The notes under the pieces: model-generated
Databases searched by the model: none
The model's input: the letters and a program-made list of their open reading frames with translations, nothing else
Told to the model about the DNA's origin: nothing
Shown: positions 26,401-36,810 of the stretch, piece after piece
Position numbering within the stretch: the stretch's first letter is position 1
How the letters are laid out: each line of letters opens with the position of its first letter
Assembly: GCA_013399115.1 (NCBI GenBank)
Contig: VXAA01000651.1
Span: forward strand, 62,001 to 126,000
Direction: 5' to 3'
Length of the DNA: 64,000 nt
DNA from: Anseranas semipalmata
Taxonomy: Eukaryota > Chordata > Aves > Anseriformes > Anseranatidae
Program-made: the position numbers and the translations under genes

Positions 26401-27142
26401 TTCCTCTAAAATATTAACTGATAATGAATAATGCAAACCTAGGGTGTTTAAAATTCAGGAACAAACACAACTTCACATTTTACCAATTAGATTTCAGTTA
26501 CATTCCAGGGTTATTCTCATCCCTAGAAAAAAGCCATAAATTATAACTTTCTGCATTTAGTAATGATGTGCATTGCTGGCTCTGTTTTAGCATGGGAAAT
26601 AAGGTGGTTACAGTAAGAATGCTTGTACTATCAGGGGAAAGGATGTCAAACCATTGTCATTGCATCAAAAAGCATCTTAGATGGGTCACTAATGTGGGAG
26701 GCAGTTGCGGGGCTTTTGTTTGTTTGGGCACAGACATGGTTAGCAGGAACTGGTTCATTTTCAGTTAGGTGCTAGCGTTGACTTAGATGGACTTAGAGGT
26801 CTATCAAGATGTATTTAAATAGATGATCTGAGGCTTACATATGACAATAATACTGAAAAGCCCACTTCTTTGTGGAGTCCCAGACCTTTTCAGTGTAAAT
26901 GCGATCACTGCACATCTGTATCTGATAAACAAATGCAAACATATTGCCATACTTGTACACTTGATCTCTTTTCTAAAACTGTCCTTTAATCTTTGCAATA
27001 GAGTGAGGATACTAAATGCTTACTGTCTTGACCCTAATACTGTGTTTTGATTTACAGGATACTTTGTAAAATACTTTGAAGACAGAAAAAATTCTGGACA
27101 GAAAATTTTAGTGATAATTTGTGGTTTGGGATATTGGAATGG

Positions 27143-27272
27143 TGTTCCTGCTTTTTAATTGGTTTTCTTCTCCCTTTATTTTGTTATTAGTATTGTGATC
27201 TTGGATATAGTGTTCTTGCTTTTTAATTTTTCTTCTCCCTTTATTGCGTTATTAGTGTTGTGATCTTGGATA
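27143..27272 (+). repeat. Tandem duplication of the exon 4 3' splice-site region
   Basis: Two copies lie side by side: 27143-27207 (65 nt) and 27211-27272 (62 nt). They differ by four substitutions and one 3-nt indel. Each contains the pyrimidine tract TTTCTTCTCCCTTTATT, a TTATTAG acceptor and the first 17 bases of coding sequence ending TGATCTTGGATA. The downstream copy supplies the acceptor that keeps the conserved frame; the upstream copy is a decoy. Confidence 0.93.
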
Positions 27273-27477
27273 CCACGCAAGTCTGAACAGAGCCCTAAGA
27301 ACATATCTTTCTGCAGAGTATAACCTTGAAACTTCCAGGCATGAGGGCTTAGACATCATTGAAAATGCAGTTGACAGCTTGGAGCCACGAAGTGACAAGC
27401 AGAGATTCATGGAAATGTACCCCACTGCTTTTTGTCCACCAATGAAATTTGAGTTCCAGTCTCATATGGGTGATGAG
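27256..27477 (+). CDS. SRGAP1: SRGAP1 exon 4 of window (end of F-BAR and start of extension, 74 codons)
   Basis: The translation starts CCDLGYHASLNRALRTYLSA, continues AEYNLETSRHEGLDIIENAV and DSLEPRSDKQRFMEMYPTAF, and ends KFEFQSHMGDE, about residues 268-341. These stretches are the strongest evidence for SRGAP1 over its paralogues. The human protein, from memory, has MYPAAF where this has MYPTAF. The acceptor is the second of two tandem copies (AG at 27254-27255). The donor GAG|GTCTGT departs from consensus at +3 and +4. It is required because the next exon begins GTTTGTCAA and restores E-V-C-Q. The exon is 222 nt, phase 0 at both ends. Confidence 0.95.
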
Positions 27478-28263
27478 GTCTGTATAGAGACAAATATCCC
27501 CACAGTGATTATTTCTCTTCCTGTATACCAGGATAGAGATTTTATCCACTTTAACAAAGACACAGCTTGGTAACAGCTGCTATTGGTACCCAAAATCAAG
27601 TGGATCAGCAATAACCTTTTGCAAAACTTGCAGCATTGTTCTGAGCTTCTTCAGAGTTCCCAAGTAAAAGGTGTTGTGTGTTATTATATTCTGTATTGCC
27701 CATTACAACGTACCCAGAAGATTTGCTGGCCAGCATGTGCTCAGCCCAGCACCAGTGTAAGTAGTGACTTTATGTCTTCACTACCTGTCTCTACAGTAAC
27801 AGCACTTGTGATTGTCATTTGAGAGCAGCTGCAGATCTGCAAGCTGTGCTCACTGAAATGCAGCCCTTTCCCTTTCTTCCCCATTTTATCCTGTGGAGAT
27901 TTCAACAGTACGGGGTTCCCCAGCTGTGCCCTGTTCTGCTATTCCAAAGGCTAGTAGCAAAGCAGAATGCAGAATCACCTCTGTACATCTTCATGGGAAG
28001 GTAACTCCAGGGTTTGCATTTCTGTATGACACAGAACCAACACAAAGCAGCCATACAAACAGGGCTGTGCTCTGTAGTCCTAAGATGGGGTTCCATACCT
28101 TGTAGCATATAAATACTTTGAATTTAGATGGATACATTTTATTGTCTGCTTTATTACATTTTAGTGTCATTGGTGGGAATTCACCTAGTGTTAAGGAGAA
28201 CAACCAAAGACTTGACTTTTTTTTATTCTTTGCATCTTACAGCTCTTTCTTATTCTTTATTAG
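27478..28263 (+). other. Intron 4 of window (786 bp)
   Basis: Unique-looking sequence between the unusual GTCTGT donor and a TTCTTTATTAG acceptor. No repeat or RNA is recognised. Several short open frames on both strands match nothing. Confidence 0.85.
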
Positions 28264-28365
28264 GTTTGTCAAGTCACTGCCCAGCAACCTGTGCAAGCAG
28301 AGCTTATGCTTAGGTATCAGCAACTACAGTCACGACTGGCCACTCTCAAAATTGAAAATGAGGAG
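28264..28365 (+). CDS. SRGAP1: SRGAP1 exon 5 of window (F-BAR extension, 34 codons)
   Basis: The translation starts VCQVTAQQPVQAELMLRYQQ and ends QSRLATLKIENEE, about residues 342-375. The heptad-like leucine spacing in LMLRYQQLQSRLATL fits the coiled helix of the F-BAR extension. The acceptor is TTCTTTATTAG and the donor GAG|GTAAGG. The exon is 102 nt, phase 0 at both ends. The following exon begins VKKTTEATLQ, the expected continuation. Confidence 0.95.
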
Positions 28366-31153
28366 GTAAGGTCTGTGTATGCATTGGCTATGCATCAGAC
28401 ACCATTTTCAGGAAGGTGCAGTGTTTTCTACCTCGTCAGAAGTACATAAATGACACTAAAATGGCTTAAATCTGTATGAGCTGTCTTAATTTTAAAAGCA
28501 AATACTGGCAAATATGCTAAGTTAGAATCATGATAGAAAAAGCTTTTTATACACCCCTTTTTTCTGTTAGTTGGAGACATTTCAGGGGATGTAAAAGAAT
28601 GCAGGATTTGGCTTGCAGTAAGCATGGCTGTTTGCCTAAGCCAAGTATGCTAACAGACCAGAACGAAACAGCAACACGTGTTGGCTACAAATGTATTGTT
28701 CATTGTCTTTTTCAGCAGAGGTTTGAGGTAGTTCAATTTCAGCTAAAACATATGTATATTCATGTGCTTTTATACATCTGTCTCCAAAATTATTTTATTC
28801 TGTTTTCACACTTTTATTTATCAATCATGTGAAGAATTATACGAAAATATGAAAATAAACTTGCTGTGTAAATAGCTTTTAACAGAGAGAAAAATAATTG
28901 ATCTTTTTTTTTCTAATGCTTGTATTTATTTAACCCACATATTTCATAGAATAATTTTGATCCTTAAAGAATCTCTTGTATTTTAGATGGTGGTTTTTTC
29001 TTCTTTTTTTTTTTCTTTTAACCAAATGTTTGGTTGCATACACTCAAATGTTAGTGCTCTTTTGAATTATTGAAATCACTCAGTTTTTCTGATAACTGCT
29101 CAATCCAATTTTAGGGAACCATTGAACTGAAAAGAGTTGAAACAGGCTGATTTTTTCCCACATTTATATGCCCATCACCCAGCACTACTTCTTGACCACT
29201 ACTACCCATTTACCCTAGTGTAGAACTTAATTTTGAAGATCACTGGCAGAGTGCTATGTAGAACCTCCCTTTGTAGCCACCTTTGTGTGTGTGATAAACA
29301 TGGAAAACCACAGAATTTGCACTTAGCCTTTTATTAGGAGATTAAATATGCATCAGATATAAAACTGCCGCTTTTCATGCCTGCTACAAAATGGTCAAAT
29401 GCGTTGAATTTGGAGGCAGTTCCAGAGATGTTTAAAGAAGCATCATTTAGGAAGTAACATAAAGTGTCAAGAAGGTCTATGTTTCTGGAAGTCTTACTTG
29501 TTCAGCTGGTTCAGGTATTATATATATAACTACCTACAGATATGGATATGTGTATGAGTGCTTCACTTATCCAAAGTAAAGAATTTCCTTCGGCTTCTTT
29601 TAAGGGCAGGTAGATCCTTGCCTGCTTTATAGATGCTTGGAAACTTCATCTTTGACCTGTCCATGAGGTTACAGCACTGAGTTCTGTATTTTGCAGATGC
29701 TTCAGTGAGAACTTGTAGAGCATATATTTTTTGGCATGTTATAGCATATAGTTTTGTGGCAGAAAGCCACTGAGCACACTTACTGTCTTCTGTGACCAAC
29801 CCTCTGTCCAGTCCCCAAATTGCTGCTTCTGAAGGTCAAAGGAATTTGGACTGTCTTTTGTGGTAGCTGAGTCAAAATCTATTATGCTTTCAGCTGCAGC
29901 TATTTATAAACAGGATTACTGAATGCCTGTCATGGGAATAGTTCACCTAGTAAAATAAAACACATTTTTTGTAAACTACAGGAATACAATGCGCTGTTCT
30001 CTTTCCTCTGCTCTGGCGGTAGAGGGAGACCCCATCGTGGGTATAAATTGAACTTTTATCCAATTTAAGGCAGTGTTAAAGGTCCTCAGTTTAAATGGGT
30101 ATCTGTTCCTAAATTAAAATACAGAGATTATTTAATTTTTTTGTGTACTTTTTTGATAAGCTTTTGGGATTTGAGTTTTTCTCATTCTATGTTATGTGTT
30201 GAATGCCTAGAACAAAATACTAATGTCCATTAGATCTGTATAGAAGTCTTTAAAAAAAACTCTTGAATTCAGAAATTATCTCAAGGTAACAAAGACAAAA
30301 GGAAGGAGAAGGATTTTTTTTCACCAGTAAGTGCAAGGGCATAGAGGGAGAAATCATGTTGGCAGACACAAGAAGGTTATTTTCCTACACTGGAAGTGTG
30401 TGTAGAAGTGTGCATGATGATTCGGTGGACTCTTCAAAAGCAGAACTGGGAGGTAAATTACATCCTTGTCAGTCTTGCCAGTTACTTTTATTGCACTGTG
30501 GAAACACTGCATCCCCTGTTCCATGGCATCCATCCCCTGGTTTCCACTATGACTCTGCTCCATAGCTCATAGGAAGTGCTGAGACTTATTAGTTGTTCTT
30601 TCTCCAGCCATTTCCTTCAGCTGTGTATTGCACTTCTGCAGACCAAACATCATTGTGCTTCACACCACAGCACTCCACAGAACAGTGCCATGGATTTTTA
30701 GCGTGGAAGAACACGTTCTGCTGGCCAGATCATTTAATATAAATGTTCAAACTATATAACTATATAACATTATAATATAATGTTCAAACTAGCAGAGTCA
30801 GCCATAGGCTGGAGAGTTAACCCTTCAGAACAGCCTGTCATCTCTATTGCCTGTTGTCCCAAATTAGGGACCATAATCAAATCACGTCACATTTCTCTCA
30901 CATACAGTCAACACAAGAGTACATCAATGTTTGTGGATTGTACCATGGTAAAGCAGAGAATTAGATGTGAAACCTAATGATGTCATTCTTGTGTTACATA
31001 GATATCTGTTATAGTACATCTAATTTTTCACATTTACACAACATAGTTTGGGGGAGTGTGCCAGAGAACTAGTTTGAGTAATGAGCTTCCATTCTAAGCT
31101 GTTCTGGTATGTACTTACCTTCCCATTTGGTAAGCTGTGCTTTTTAACACTAG
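28366..31153 (+). other. Intron 5 of window (2.8 kb)
   Basis: AT-rich intron with T-rich tracts near 28905 and 29000 and an AT-rich direct-repeat structure at 30742-30790. No transposable element, RNA gene or extra exon is recognised. Confidence 0.8.
30742..30790. repeat. 12-bp direct repeats flanking an AT-rich core
   Basis: AATGTTCAAACT occurs at 30742-30753 and again at 30779-30790, flanking 25 bp of purely A/T/C sequence (ATATAACTATATAACATTAT...). It may be a small tandem duplication, or a target-site-like repeat around an expanded AT microsatellite. Confidence 0.7.
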
Positions 31154-31351
31154 GTTAAGAAAACAACAGAGGCTACCTTGCAGACAATACAAGATATGGT
31201 CACCATTGAAGACTATGATGTGTCAGAATGTTTCCAGCACAGTCGCTCAACAGAGTCTGTGAAGTCAACAGTCTCTGAGACATACCTGAGTAAGCCTAGC
31301 ATTGCAAAGAGAAGAGCTAACCAGCAGGAAACTGAGCAATTCTATTTCATG
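31154..31351 (+). CDS. SRGAP1: SRGAP1 exon 6 of window (F-BAR extension, 66 codons)
   Basis: The translation runs VKKTTEATLQTIQDMVTIED, YDVSECFQHSRSTESVKSTV, SETYLSKPSIAKRRANQQET and EQFYFM, about residues 376-441. SVKSTVSET and SKPSIAKRRANQQETEQFYF are near-invariant across srGAPs. The acceptor is TTTTTAACACTAG and the donor ATG|GTATGT. The exon is 198 nt, phase 0 at both ends, and ends the run of six symmetric exons. A 125-bp intron follows. Confidence 0.96.
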
Positions 31352-31476
31352 GTATGTTGCTTGCTTCCTCGTTCGTGTGATAACAGATCAAACACCTGAA
31401 AGTAAACATTGTGCAGAAATTCCTGGAATTTAAGTCACATACATACATAATAATAGATTGATCTTCATCTCTACAG

Positions 31477-31561
31477 AAATTCAGAGAATATCTGGAAGGT
31501 AGTAATCTAATCACAAAACTTCAAGCAAAGCATGACTTGCTGCAGAGGACACTTGGAGAAG
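31477..31561 (+). CDS. SRGAP1: SRGAP1 exon 7 of window (linker helix, 28 codons + 1 nt)
   Basis: The translation is KFREYLEGSNLITK, then LQAKHDLLQRTLGE, with one base of a glycine codon left over, about residues 442-469. Human SRGAP1, from memory, reads KLREFLEG here, so the L-to-F and F-to-Y changes are lineage differences. The acceptor is CTTCATCTCTACAG and the donor GAAG|GTAAAT. The exon is 85 nt, phase 0 to phase 1. Its 5' intron (31352-31476) is only 125 bp and contains nothing beyond splice signals. Confidence 0.95.
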
Positions 31562-34500
31562 GTAAATATCACACAATAAACCTAAAAGTGATTCCAGACT
31601 ATACAATGAACCTACTGAAATGCTGGAGGAAATGACAAAACTTAAAAGCTTAATTGTCAACTAAGCATAGATTTGATTTTTAACCAGTCATAGTTTTGAT
31701 GCAGTGATAAGACTACACACCATAAATCAATTTTATTTCTTCAACAGATATTTATTTCCACTGTGCAAATGTTTAGACAAGTGACTATATTTGGAGATGG
31801 AACTGTTGAATGAAAAATCTCCTGTCTGAATGGAGAGCTGACCCAGTCAATGCAGGGTGATTTAAGAGCTGTGACAAATGCACTGTTTCTACTTCCTGAT
31901 GATTTTTGTTGGCTTGTTTTTTTTTTAAGAGAGGAAAGTGATATTTTTTAAGCATGCAAAATTATCCAGGATGCATATCTTACAATGGACCCACTAGTGC
32001 AACATTTCTGACAGATGGACATGAATGTCCTTGCAGCCTTTCAGCTCAGTGGAGCCTGACCTCACTGTAGTTCCTCACCTAATTCCAGTAGTGAGAATCT
32101 TGTAGACTTAATTAATGTGGTATTCTACAAAGTATTTTCTCATCATGAAGTGGAATGAGTGAAAACTTAATGAATAGCTCTATACCTGTTGATTCTCATT
32201 ATTGCATATAAAATTATTTGAATTCTTACAAATTATGATGACAGGGAATTATCCATTGTCCTGAACACACTCCACAATTTTAAAAAATACATCTTAAAAT
32301 ATAAGACAAATGAGCAGATGCCCATGATTAAAAGGAAGTAAAGCTGAATTAGGACAGTAATGAATCAGGGACTATGCATAGTTCCAGCCCACCTCTTAGC
32401 AGCCCTCCCAACAGGCACTTCCTCATGGACCAAAGGGAAAAGGAGAATCATACCGAATGCCTTGAGGACTAGCCACACAGAGTGTTACAGACTTGAGAGG
32501 AAGTGTATTACACCACAAAGAATAAAAATCCTCTCCTGAAGGTTAAAGACTATAATTCAAAGTTCAGACACAAGAAAGGAAACTTGTTCTCTGAAGAGTA
32601 ACAGGATATGTCAATTCATTTTCTATTTTCTGCCAAAAATGTGTTGTTAATCAGATCTCTCCTTGCTTTTAATATAAAACTCCAGATCCAAAAATCCAGT
32701 TGTGGAGGTACCTAAGAGTTATTAACATTTCTGTGTCACTCACAGAGCAGCGTTTTCTTGCAGGGCTGGACTGTAGAAGATAATAACTGTTTTCAGGCAA
32801 CTAATTTTATTATATTCTTGCTCATGGAAGTTTTCATTTAGTAGGACTTCATTTTTTGTGTTGAGAAGTTTATTCCCACAAAACAATATGCAGCTATGTT
32901 GGTCAAAAATGAGGGAATTTTTTCTCCAAATGCTCACAAGAAATGCATTTGGAAAAATAAACTAAATATTTGTTATTTGGAAGCCCAGTAAAATACATGA
33001 TCATTTACTGAAGGGAGAAGCATAAAAGGCAGTAGAATCCTTTGCGTAATGCATGTTGGAAAGAAATAAGGAAAGAACTGTATCAAAGGAAATCCAAAGA
33101 AAAACTGCTCAGCAGGACGACTTAAGTGATAAATTGCTGTCAGACTCTGGACTGTTCTGCCATGCTTAGCCATGCTTAAACCATCCTGTTTGAAGAGTTC
33201 CCTTCGACCAAACCAGCTGTAACCCCAAGTCGTTTATTTATGTTGCCCACAGTTTTTTTGCATATAGTCGATATTCTATCATCATGCCATAGCACATACA
33301 AATAGTACCCCAAATGTATAAATGCACATTCAAAGCTGATATTTGGAGCAAAAGCCATCATTCTTACAGGTTAAAAATTTCGGATACCCCATTTTATTGA
33401 GGCATATCTTTCATGACAGTGCACATGCCTGAGAAGGAAGACCTGGATTCTGTGCATGCCTTGAATAGGGATGATTGAAAAGATAGAATCACAGTGAAAT
33501 TACAAACATTATTAATAGTAGCTAGTATAGAAATTATTTTTTTAGGAAGTGAACTAACTGCTCCCCTGCTTCACTCAAACTGTCTTTTCTGGAAACTTTC
33601 ATGTCAGTGTGACAGCTGACAAAATAACACAGGGTGCCACATTAAATAATGTGGGGGAGAATGATGGGGACAGGGAGAGAAGGGGGGAAAGAGGAGGAAA
33701 GAAGGATAAAAGAGGAAAGGGAGAGGATGGTCTGAACAGTAATTTTCTTTGGCATCCTCTCTTGCTTTTATTCAAACCTGTACAGTGTAAGGATGTAGGC
33801 AGAATAAATCCAGATTCACATGTGGCGTCCACAGCACTGACAGCATTTGGATTCTATTCCAGCTGATCATCTAGCTACTACAATCCATTGCTGTTCATGG
33901 ACACTGCAGATGTGTATTCATGATCTGTACAAGGAAGATGGATGAAATGTCTGCATCTGCAAATTTGGAAGAGTAAATGAGGAATACTCAAACAAAATTG
34001 ATCCTAAACATAGGAAGCACACTTACACCCGTGTTAATTCAGACCCAAGGCTCATCTATTGAACAAAGCAAAGAGAAATGCAAGAAGAGAATAAACAGTT
34101 GTAAAAGAAATTGACTCTGTGTCCCAGATAGTTTTTGCACTCATTTATGAAATATCAGAGATGTGTTTAAATCCTCCAGACTTGGGATTTGTAACATCTT
34201 TTGTTTTACTAGCACTTACTATTGGGGTTCTTAGTCTCAAAGAATTTCCCTTGGTTATATGAGCAGGGAGAAGTTCCTGACGTACCCTTTCCATGTCATT
34301 GATTATTTAACATACTCTTCTTTCATCCCTCTTTTTCACCTCTGTAAAATAAGTGCCAACAAACTTTACACATCTTATTAATGCCAGAGGTTTTTTTCCC
34401 AGAGCTTATTCTTTATGCTACTTTCTGTGGATCCCCTCCCTATCTATGCAAAATATATTTTCAGAGGAGGGTATTCAGTACTGTGCAGTATTTCATGTGC

Positions 34501-35890
34501 ACCAGCAGATTGCCACATGACAATATTACTTTTTTTGCATATCACTGATTTTTGTTCTTTAAGCAGTCCGACAAATTTTTTTGGTGTCGCTTTCAAATTG
34601 AACAGGGATCTTAGACCTAGTCCAAGTGATGCTCAGAGTGATTTTCAGAGTCAGTATATTTATCTATAGTTCTACTAGCTGCATAGGTGTTTAATTCTTT
34701 CTTCCCTAATATCTGTTATTTGAATCTGTCAATACTGACTTTGTCAGTGTGTGTCTTCTTCCCTAACATCGTTAAACCCCTCTGAAGGGCTTCACAGTTT
34801 TGTCAGGACTTGATACAAAAGTATTTCAGTCATTTGCACAATTTTCTGCATACTTAGCTGCTGTGATCTCCCTAAGACTTTAGGAAATGTATTATGTAAG
34901 CGGTCCTAATGGGAAAGCTTGAGTAAATGACCATTACACTTTTGACATCATGAAAATAGACCATTTAATTCCATTCAGTTTCCCTTTTCTTCACTAGTTT
35001 TGGATCAGTGATATTTTGCCACTCAATCCATGGCTGTTTAGTTACTTCAGTAGCCTCTTGTGAAGAAATTTATCAGGGGACTTTGAAATTCTAAATAAGT
35101 TAATTCCACTGATTCTCCTTTATCCAGTATTTTACTGACATATTCAAAGAATTCTAGTAAATTTATAGGGCCCAATCTCCCTTTGGGAACACTAGACTGG
35201 TGGGAACTTATCATGCTGTGACCTTCCTACTGTTTGATTATTTTGCTTTTCATTACCATGCATTCACGTGGGGCACATGCCTAGCTTACTGGTCTGTTGT
35301 TCTGCAAAGGTTATCCATAACCTTTCTGGAGTACAGTATTTGCTTCTGTACAGTTGTGCACAGTTGTCACTGTTCTTGTGTCTGTGTTGCATAGTTTCCC
35401 AGTGGTAACGTTGTATTTTTTTCCTGCAGTTACACAAATGAAAGAGGGTCTTTGAGCAGCAAGCCACTGATGTCCAGAGCTCTGTGTTTTCAGCACTGAA
35501 CAGGTTTAGGCACAAGGCACAAGGGGAGACATAATTTAATACTGGCACAGCTCTATCTCTGTACTGATTTAGCCAAAAAAAATACACAAGCAAAAGCAAT
35601 TGGCATTGTTTGGAGTTTTATTCAAATTATTTACAGTATCAAATGATCCTTTAATGTGGGCAGGATTTTTAGAAGTTGTTCCACAGCATGGGTTGTATTT
35701 GTATTTTAAATGTAACTGTGGAGATGGTAGATAACTGCATTGCCCTGTTAGTTGTATAATTGTGCATCTTTTGCTGGTAACGTGAAAGTTAGGATTAAAA
35801 GTAATTTGCCAAATATCATTTAGATACAAACAGCTGAAAATCTACCTAAAACATTCAAATTTTTGTTTCCTGTTCATTGAACTTTTCTAG
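31562..35890 (+). other. Intron 7 of window (4.3 kb)
   Basis: Intron without recognisable transposons. A purine tract lies at about 33650-33731. Other open frames, such as 35264-35599 (-), show no known domain. Confidence 0.8.
33650..33731 (+). repeat. Purine-rich (GA) tract
   Basis: About 80 bases that are nearly all A and G on the plus strand (for example GGGAGAGAAGGGGGGAAAGA). Such homopurine runs can form triplex DNA, but nothing in the sequence shows a function. Confidence 0.8.
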
Positions 35891-35918
35891 GTCACAGGGC
35901 TGAATACATGACAACAAG
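35891..35918 (+). CDS. SRGAP1: SRGAP1 exon 8 of window (28-nt microexon)
   Basis: A 28-nt microexon encoding HRAEYMTT plus split codons at both ends: it completes a glycine codon at the 5' side and leaves AG at the 3' side. GHRAEYMTT is the SRGAP1 linker sequence just before the RhoGAP domain. The acceptor is GAACTTTTCTAG and the donor ACAAG|GTAAGA. It goes from phase 1 to phase 2, so skipping it would shift the frame. It feeds either of two alternative next exons. Confidence 0.93.
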
Positions 35919-36772
35919 GTAAGACATTTTTATTTAACTTGATTTAGAGAGCTACAAATGGAAAAAAGAAATACAAAATACACATTTTAGAACAGGTTTC
36001 CTAATGATACATAACATGATTGTTGTTGTTACCTAAATTGTGTACAGGCATTGTGTGTTTTAACGTTCAGCATTTTCTGTTCCTGCATGCTGATGGATAA
36101 ATGACTAGCCTGTTCATCATCCCCATTCTTGTGAGCTGCTTAGGCCAGTGTCAAGGGTGGGAGAAGCAGAGAAATCATTGAAAATATTTGTGAATTGGGA
36201 CAAATTTGTCACGTCAAATTTAGAAGTTGCAGGTGGATTTTTGGTGCTAGGAAAAAAAGTCTTTATTGATCAGGATGCACAGTTCAGAAGAAACTGATGC
36301 AGAGGTGAATTTAGAGGATTGGCTGCATCTGTGTTTACTTATCTCTGGACGGGAATACCTGGTTCCCTCAGTATCCATGTATTTTATACTTAAATGGGTC
36401 TGTAAATTCACAGAAGAGACGGGAGACCGTGTTAGATCTCCCTGCTTTGTGGAGCAAATACTTTTTCAGTTGTGTAATGGCACACCTGAGGCTGCCTCCA
36501 GACGTAAACACAGGCGAGCATTTTGCAACCCCCAGGGTATCAGACTGTGGGGGGCAATGGCAACTGTTAGGGTTTGCAGCTGCCACTTGCCTGTATCTCT
36601 GCTATGGGCACCACCCTTCCTGTACTGCTGACAGCAGGGTCATCCAGCCCAGCTTTCCTGGTCTCACTCTTCCCCGCCCTTTCCAGTCAGTCCATCCTTG
36701 CTCAATGCCTTCTCTTTCTCCTTTTTGTTTCCCAGATAGAAATGGCATTGCTGCCAGCCCTTATCTTGAATT

Positions 36773-36810
<38 letters not shown>

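Larger units (their letters stand above)
18742..27255 (+). other. Intron 3 of window (8.5 kb)
   Basis: This intron holds a minus-strand CR1 at about 20459-21396, AT-rich low-complexity DNA at 19797-19890 and 26286-26400, an A-run at 22545-22560, and at its 3' end a tandem duplication of the splice acceptor region (27143-27272). The rest shows nothing recognisable. Confidence 0.8.

Noticed and set aside
27185..27226. The upstream copy of the exon 4 start as a true alternative exon
   Set aside because: It runs into an in-frame TAA after 11 codons and has no donor that would restore frame; kept only as a decoy acceptor.
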